In this document: in pieces, positions 49,005 through 53,192 of the stretch | Position numbering within the stretch: position 1 is the stretch's first letter | Layout of the letters: each line of letters opens with the position of its first letter | NCBI GenBank assembly: GCA_031277095.1 | Contig: JAISLU010000111.1 | Span: 1 to 53,192 of the forward strand | DNA length: 53,192 nt | Reading direction: 5' to 3' | DNA from: Synergistaceae bacterium | GTDB taxonomy: Bacteria; Synergistota; Synergistia; Synergistales; Aminobacteriaceae | Made by a program: the position numbers and the translations under genes | Notes under the pieces: generated by a model | What the model was told of the DNA's origin: nothing | What the model saw: the letters and a program-made list of their open reading frames with translations, nothing else | Databases searched by the model: none

Positions 49005-49355
49005 ATGAAGTACGTGGAATACGAGTGTCCGCTGGCATTGGCACTGGAAATTATTGGTGGCAAGTGGAAAGCCCTGTTGCTCTATCATTTGAGGAAGGGA
49101 AAACTTCGTCCCAGCGAGATAAAACGCCGCCTCCCCAACATCACGCAGAAAATGCTCACCCAGCAACTGAGAGAATTGGAGCGCGACGGTCTGGTGACGC
49201 GTCAGGTCTTCGATACGGTTCCCCCGAAAGTCGAATATTCTCTGACGGAACTGGGAGAAACGTTGAAACCCTTGTTGCTCGAGATTTGTTCGTGGGGATA
49301 TCTCTACGCCGAACACGCGTCCCCCAAGGGCGAGATTATTTTCAAATCCGCCTAG
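49005..49355 (+). CDS. HxlR family winged-helix transcriptional regulator
   Basis: 116 residues; ATG with GAGGAGAACGAG. The HxlR pattern is complete: ECPLALALEIIGGKWKALLLYHL with the conserved N-terminal Cys, then SEIKRRLPNITQKMLTQQLRELERDGLVTRQ as winged helix, and PPKVEYSLTELGETLKPLL. The Cys near residue 8 is often a redox or electrophile sensor in YodB/HypR-like members. The divergent position suggests that it controls the acyl-CoA operon and itself. Confidence 0.93.
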   Translation: MKYVEYECPLALALEIIGGKWKALLLYHLRKGKLRPSEIKRRLPNITQKMLTQQLRELERDGLVTRQVFDTVPPKVEYSLTELGETLKPLLLEICSWGYLYAEHASPKGEIIFKSA

Positions 49356-49426
49356 GGGCCGTGTTGGCTTGCGCGTGTTGAATCGCTTCAGGTCGAGTGA
49401 TTGCGCTGAATGGAGTAAATGCCCGA

Positions 49427-49481
49427 ATGTTTTTATGTTCTTGAATTGATATTTTTATGTTCTGATGTTCTTGAATTGAAT
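49427..49481. repeat. Degenerate TTTTTATGTTCTTGAATTGA repeat
   Basis: Two to three copies of a roughly 20-bp AT-rich unit, with shorter TATGTTC pieces, in the gap between hxlR and the convergent hemB. Confidence 0.7.
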
Positions 49482-49496
49482 CTTCGTGACCGTTTC

Positions 49497-50477
49497 TTAT
49501 AGCTTTCCGTCCCGGATCCAGCCCGCCAGCTCCAGGGCGTGGTAGGTGATCAAGATATCCGCGCCCGCCCGCACCAGGCAGACAGCCGCCTCGCAGACGG
49601 CGCGCTTCTCGTCCAGCCAGCCGTTGGCCGCCGCGGCCTTGATCATGGAATACTCGCCGCTGACACAGTAGGAGCCCACCGGGACGGGGCTTTTCTCCTT
49701 GACGGCTTTCAGCACGTCCAGGTAAGGCAGGCCCGGCTTTACCATCACCATGTCCGCGCCCTCCTCCAGATCCAGCGCCAGCTCTCGCAGCGCCTCGCGG
49801 GCGTTGTTGGGGTCCATCTGGTAGCCCCTGCGATCGCCGAAGGCCGGCGCGGAGCCCGCCGCCTCCCGAAAGGGCCCGTAGAAGGCCGAGGCGTACTTCA
49901 CGGCGTAGGACAAAATCGCGGTGTCCTCCAGCCCTGCGGCGTCAAGTGCGGTCCGTATCGCTCCCACACGCCCGTCCATCATGTCCGAGGGCGCGACGAT
50001 GTCCGCTCCCGCCCGAGCGTGGGAAACGGCCGTCCGGGCCAAAAGCTCGATGGTCGGGTCGTTGTCTACGGCCGAACCTGTTCCCTTCAAGACGCCGCAG
50101 TGCCCGTGGGACGTGTATTCGCACATACAGACGTCCGAGATGAAGAGCATCTGCGGGAAGTTCTTCTTTCCCTCGCGGAGCGCCTGCTGCACCACGCCGT
50201 CTTCCGCGTAGGCCCCGCTGCCGCGCTCGTCTTTCTTCTCCGGCAGGCCGAAGAGCAAAACATTGGAGACTCCGGCATTGGCCGCGTCTTCGAGAACCCT
50301 CGAAAGCGTGTCGGGGCTATAGCGTTTCTGCCCCGGCATGGCGGCGATGTCCTCGACGATGCCTCGCCCCTCCCTCACGAAAATCGGGTACACCAGCATC
50401 GACGGGCTGAGCCGCGTTTCTCTCACCATCGCGCGTATGGCGGCCGTGCGCCGCAGCCTTCTGGGTCTTATCCGCAT
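49497..50477 (-). CDS. hemB: Porphobilinogen synthase (delta-aminolevulinate dehydratase)
   Basis: 326 residues from ATG 50477 (GAGGAGAGGGAA upstream). Condenses two 5-aminolevulinates for tetrapyrrole (haem, cobalamin) synthesis. The metal site DVCMCEYTSHGHCG has the three Cys of zinc-type enzymes; the Schiff-base lysines are in SYAVKYASAFYGPF and MVMVKPGLPYLDVL. Third gene after dapA and asd with a 26-base gap, hence probably under the lysine T-box. No other haem genes are near. Confidence 0.95.
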   Translation of the reverse strand: MRIRPRRLRRTAAIRAMVRETRLSPSMLVYPIFVREGRGIVEDIAAMPGQKRYSPDTLSRVLEDAANAGVSNVLLFGLPEKKDERGSGAYAEDGVVQQALREGKKNFPQMLFISDVCMCEYTSHGHCGVLKGTGSAVDNDPTIELLARTAVSHARAGADIVAPSDMMDGRVGAIRTALDAAGLEDTAILSYAVKYASAFYGPFREAAGSAPAFGDRRGYQMDPNNAREALRELALDLEEGADMVMVKPGLPYLDVLKAVKEKSPVPVGSYCVSGEYSMIKAAAANGWLDEKRAVCEAAVCLVRAGADILITYHALELAGWIRDGKL

Positions 50478-50503
50478 TGTTCCCTCTCCTCGTTCACATG
50501 ATT

Positions 50504-51511
50504 TTATTTCGAGTTCCAAACCTGTTCCGCGATCTGTACGGCGTTGGTCGCAGCCCCCTTGCGGAGCTGATCGCCGGAGACCCAGAGGACGAGGCCGCTG
50601 CGCCCTTCTTCGAGGCTCTCGTCGCGGCGGATGCGCCCCACGTGTATCAGGTCTTGGTCGGAGGCGAAAAGGGGCATCGGGTAGGCTTTCTCGGCGGGCG
50701 AATCGATCACCTTCACCCCTGGGGCCTCTTTCAGGATAGAGCGCGCCTCCTCTGGGGAAAGCCCGCGCTCCGTCTCGATCGTCAGGGACTCGGAGTGGCT
50801 GCGCAAAACCGGCACGCGGACACAGGTACAGTTCACCCTCAGATCGGGTACGTGCAAGATCTTACGCGATTCGTTCCGCATTTTCAACTCTTCCTTCGTG
50901 TAACCGCCCTCCGTGAAGGCGTCGATGTGGGGGATCAAGTTGAAGGCGATCTGATAGGGAAAAGCGGAGCTGTTCAGGGGTTTGCCCTGAGCGTAATCGA
51001 GGATCTGATTTTCCAATTCCTCCAGGCCGGCCTTACCCGCGCCGCTCACGGCCTGGTAAGTCGAGGCCACGAGGCGCGAGATGCCGGCGGCTCGATGCAA
51101 AGGCGCCAGGGGGACCAGAGCGATGATGGTCGAGCAGTTGGGGTTCGCGATGATCCCCTTGTGCCGGGCGATGTCCTCTGGGTTGACCTCCGGCACCACC
51201 AGCGGCACATCCGGGTCCATACGAAAGGCGCTGGAATTGTCGATGACCACGGCGCCGCTGCGAACGGCGACCGGAGCCCACTCCGCGCTGACCTCGCCCT
51301 CCACGGCGAAAAGCGCGATGTCGATACCCTCGAAGCTGGACGCGCCCACGCCTTCTACCGGAATATCGCGGCTGCGCCAGTTCCCGTAACGTCCGCCTTT
51401 GGAAGCCAGAAGCCGCAGGTTTTCCACGGGAAAATCGCGTTCTTCCAATATTTTGATCATTTCGGCGCCCACGACTCCCGTTGCGCCGAACACAGCGATA
51501 TTGGCGCCCAT
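50504..51511 (-). CDS. asd: Aspartate-semialdehyde dehydrogenase
   Basis: 335 residues. Makes aspartate semialdehyde for lysine, diaminopimelate, threonine and methionine. NADP loop AVFGATGVVGAEMIKILEE; catalytic Cys in IANPNCSTIIALVPLAPLH; substrate residues in STYQAVSGAGKAGLEELENQ and the His in VPVLRSHSESLTIE. Complete and of standard length. It starts four bases after the dapA stop and provides the substrate of DapA. Confidence 0.96.
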   Translation of the reverse strand: MGANIAVFGATGVVGAEMIKILEERDFPVENLRLLASKGGRYGNWRSRDIPVEGVGASSFEGIDIALFAVEGEVSAEWAPVAVRSGAVVIDNSSAFRMDPDVPLVVPEVNPEDIARHKGIIANPNCSTIIALVPLAPLHRAAGISRLVASTYQAVSGAGKAGLEELENQILDYAQGKPLNSSAFPYQIAFNLIPHIDAFTEGGYTKEELKMRNESRKILHVPDLRVNCTCVRVPVLRSHSESLTIETERGLSPEEARSILKEAPGVKVIDSPAEKAYPMPLFASDQDLIHVGRIRRDESLEEGRSGLVLWVSGDQLRKGAATNAVQIAEQVWNSK

Positions 51512-51515
51512 GATT

Positions 51516-52397
51516 TCAAACTCCCAAACACTCTTTCATGTCGCCGTTGATCTGGGCCATGCAATTATCCGAGGCCTCGACCAGGGGGAGGCGCAGTCGG
51601 TTTTCACAATAACCCAATTTGCTGACGGCGTACTTGACCGGCATGGGGCTGGTTTCCATAAAGAGGTTTTTCATCAAGGGGAAAAGTTTCAAATGCAGGT
51701 CCCTCGCCTCTGTCACCCGGCCAGCCAGAGCAGCGCGCACCATGTCGGAGGTTTCTTTCGGGGCGATGTTCGACAGAACGGAGATAACCCCGTGTCCCCC
51801 CGCGTTCACCAGATGGAAAGCCTGGTCGTCGTTGCCCGACAGGACCGAAAAATCGGGCCGCGCCCGGCGGAGTCTGCGGATCGTCTCGTCGACCTGGGCC
51901 TGGTTGCCGGAAGCCTCCTTGACGGCGGTGATGTTGCGCACCTCCGCGAGACGCACCACGGTCTCAGGCAGCAAGTTGACCCCCGTGCGGCCCGGAACGT
52001 TATAAAGGATCATCGGTATTTTCACACTCGCCGCCACGGCCTTGAAGTGCCGGAACAAACCTTCCTGGGAGGGCTTGTTGTAGTAAGGTGTGACGACTAA
52101 AACTCCGTCGGCACCCAGTCTTTCCGCCTGTTTACTGCTCTCGATGGCGTGAGGCGTGTTGTTGCCGCCGGTTCCGATGACGACAGGTATGCGGCCCTTC
52201 ACCCGTCCCACGGAGAAACGAATGACCTCCTCCCGTTCGGATTCCGTCACGGCGGGGCTCTCCCCGGTGGTACCCAGTACCACCAAAAACTCCACCTTCT
52301 GGTCTATCTGCCAGTCGATGAGCCGTCCGAAATTGTGATAATCGATGCCATCCGCACTGAATGGCGTAATCAACGCTGTGCCCGTACCCTTGAACAT
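51516..52397 (-). CDS. dapA: 4-hydroxy-tetrahydrodipicolinate synthase
   Basis: 293 residues from ATG 52397 (AAGGAGGGG upstream). First committed step to diaminopimelate and lysine. Aldolase marks: GTGTALITPFSADGID, LVVLGTTGESPAV, the Tyr in LYNVPGRTGVNLLPE and the Schiff-base Lys in ITAVKEASGN. First gene of a dapA-asd-hemB operon preceded by a T-box leader. dapF lies about 50 kb away in this window. Confidence 0.96.
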   Translation of the reverse strand: MFKGTGTALITPFSADGIDYHNFGRLIDWQIDQKVEFLVVLGTTGESPAVTESEREEVIRFSVGRVKGRIPVVIGTGGNNTPHAIESSKQAERLGADGVLVVTPYYNKPSQEGLFRHFKAVAASVKIPMILYNVPGRTGVNLLPETVVRLAEVRNITAVKEASGNQAQVDETIRRLRRARPDFSVLSGNDDQAFHLVNAGGHGVISVLSNIAPKETSDMVRAALAGRVTEARDLHLKLFPLMKNLFMETSPMPVKYAVSKLGYCENRLRLPLVEASDNCMAQINGDMKECLGV

Positions 52398-52420
52398 CAA
52401 AACCCCTCCTTGCCTGTCGT

Positions 52421-52753
52421 AAAAAAATAAGCGCGTCCTCACACATATTCGTGTAGGGACGCGCTTTCATGCGCGCGGTACCACCCTGCTTGAGGAAGAC
52501 ATGCTCGTGAAAAATATGTTCTTCCCCCTCTCGAACCTTTGACGTAGGTTCAACCGTGAACGTACTCTCGGGCGGCTTTTACCGCTCGTTTCCGCTCCAG
52601 CTCCTCGGGTTTTGGGCCTTGTTCAATCCGTCGTATCGGAACACCTTTCAGCCCCTGGATGCCCCTCTCTGTCGATACGTTTTCCCTCCGACTTTCCCCA
52701 CCGGACGCCGGCACCCCGCCTCATCGCTTTTACATCGAAATCGAATGAACTTT
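52421..52753 (-). promoter_or_regulatory. T-box riboswitch leader with lysine (AAG) specifier
   Basis: The conserved T-box AGGGTGGTACCGCG lies at 52474-52487 (minus strand). It is followed by a 10-bp terminator stem (AAGCGCGTCC 52457-52466 with GGACGCGCTT 52429-52438, minus-strand reading) and ATTTTTTT. In stem I, CGTATCG/CGATACG (52673-52679 with 52632-52638) carries the AGAGAGG distal part. On its 3' side GAAC precedes AAG (52618-52620), the probable specifier codon for Lys. TGGT in the T-box fits a tRNA with discriminator A. Uncharged tRNA-Lys would promote read-through into dapA-asd-hemB. Confidence 0.88.
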
Positions 52754-52759
52754 AACCGG

Positions 52760-52787
52760 ATTATAAAGTCTTCCGAAGATTTGTCAA
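52760..52787 (-). promoter_or_regulatory. Promoter of the T-box/dapA operon
   Basis: On the minus strand a perfect TTGACA (52782-52787) and a perfect TATAAT (52760-52765) are separated by 16 bases. It is the best sigma-70 type promoter in the window; transcription would start near 52753. Confidence 0.85.
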
Positions 52788-52804
52788 TAGCCGACACGCC
52801 AAGG

Positions 52805-52853
52805 GTTTCCCCTGGGCTTGCGGGGCTTTCAGGGCCGGGCTTTCAGTGTTTCC
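52805..52853. repeat. Short GGGCTTTCAG duplication
   Basis: GGGGCTTTCAG and GGGCTTTCAG lie four bases apart across the stop of the right-edge gene, where a terminator would be expected. Confidence 0.5.
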
Positions 52854-53192
52854 GCCGCAAAATCCACAAGCACGCGAGAAACGCCAACGCCCCAAGCCCA
52901 ATGCCGCAGCCGCCGCCCCCGTTGCCTGAGCCGCCGCTGCTGTCCCCGCTCTTCCGGGCAATGTAGAACGTCCCGTCAATACGGCCGTCTCCTTTGCCGT
53001 CGAACAAAATATGCCCGCTTTCATCGATGGACGACAGGACGATGGGGAGGTAACTGCCGGCGTCGGAAACGTCCCGGTCCGCGACGAGTACACCCCACCA
53101 GGCCGTAATCTCACCCTCGCCCATTTTCGAGATTTCGAACCCGATATCGATCATGACGTCGGTGACGTCGCGTCTCGTGTTCTCGTCTTGGT
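52843..53192 (-). CDS. C-terminal part of a second Synerg-CTERM protein (partial)
   Basis: About 115 C-terminal residues are visible; the gene enters from the right edge. A beta-rich-looking domain end (GEGEITAWWGVLVADRD … SYLPIVLSSID … GRIDGTFYIARK) is followed by SGGSGNGGGGCGIG, a hydrophobic helix (LGALAFLACLWIL) and RRKH. The Gly/Ser linker with one Cys plus helix plus basic end repeats the sorting signal seen at the left edge. Predicted to be exported and anchored or processed at the surface. Confidence 0.75.
   Translation of the reverse strand, partial: QDENTRRDVTDVMIDIGFEISKMGEGEITAWWGVLVADRDVSDAGSYLPIVLSSIDESGHILFDGKGDGRIDGTFYIARKSGDSSGGSGNGGGGCGIGLGALAFLACLWILRRKH

Overview
This 53 kb window looks like chromosome from a member of the Synergistota (Synergistaceae-like). 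The main evidence is the C-terminus found at both edges: a Gly/Ser-rich stretch with one Cys, a hydrophobic segment and a basic end. This matches the Synerg-CTERM sorting signal, known from that phylum. Other fitting signs are amino-acid and organic-acid fermentation genes, an S-layer type pyruvyl transferase (CsaB), a selenocysteine tRNA, frequent TTG and GTG starts, and Gram-negative-style envelope genes. It is core chromosome with no phage and no intact transposon.

Layout. 1-2.6 kb: end of a Synerg-CTERM protein, a spacer with one small membrane ORF, then dedA and dapF leftward. 2.8-9.9 kb: secA, a DUF3857-like secreted protein, argS and a DivIC/FtsB protein rightward. 9.9-19.9 kb, leftward: speE, then an envelope block in transcription order DUF5693, csaB, two transketolase-like subunits, ftsE, ftsX and two tandem LytM/M23 proteins. 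20-28.9 kb: a group II intron 3' remnant, a small secreted protein, an Ada-AlkA fusion with ogt, a cupin, a chemotaxis receptor, an orphan amino-acid binding protein, guaA and xseB. 29-39 kb: gdhA, an M20 peptidase, a HAD phosphatase, folD, selC (tRNA-Sec), an M20 amidohydrolase, purH, purD and a secreted metallo-beta-lactamase-fold protein. 39-49.4 kb: a leftward acyl-CoA block (acyl-CoA dehydrogenase, etfBA, crotonase, CoA-transferase, GntP permease, then carboxyltransferase and a second crotonase) with a divergent HxlR regulator. 49.5-52.8 kb: dapA-asd-hemB behind a T-box leader with a lysine specifier. Right edge: the C-terminal part of another Synerg-CTERM protein.

Most notable. (1) About 27 places carry short, degenerate tandem duplications with a different unit at each place. 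They lie at gene junctions or as in-frame insertions. Coding units are 12, 15 or 18 bp; several non-coding units are 13, 14, 17 or 19 bp. Some duplicate a ribosome binding site. (2) The transketolase-like pair has lost nearly every recognised catalytic and cofactor residue while keeping the fold signature. (3) Of the two tandem M23 proteins behind ftsEX, one keeps the zinc/catalytic residues and the other has lost two of them, as in EnvC-type activators. (4) The acyl-CoA dehydrogenase lacks a glutamate at both usual catalytic-base positions. Functions are from family recognition by eye; no database search was run.
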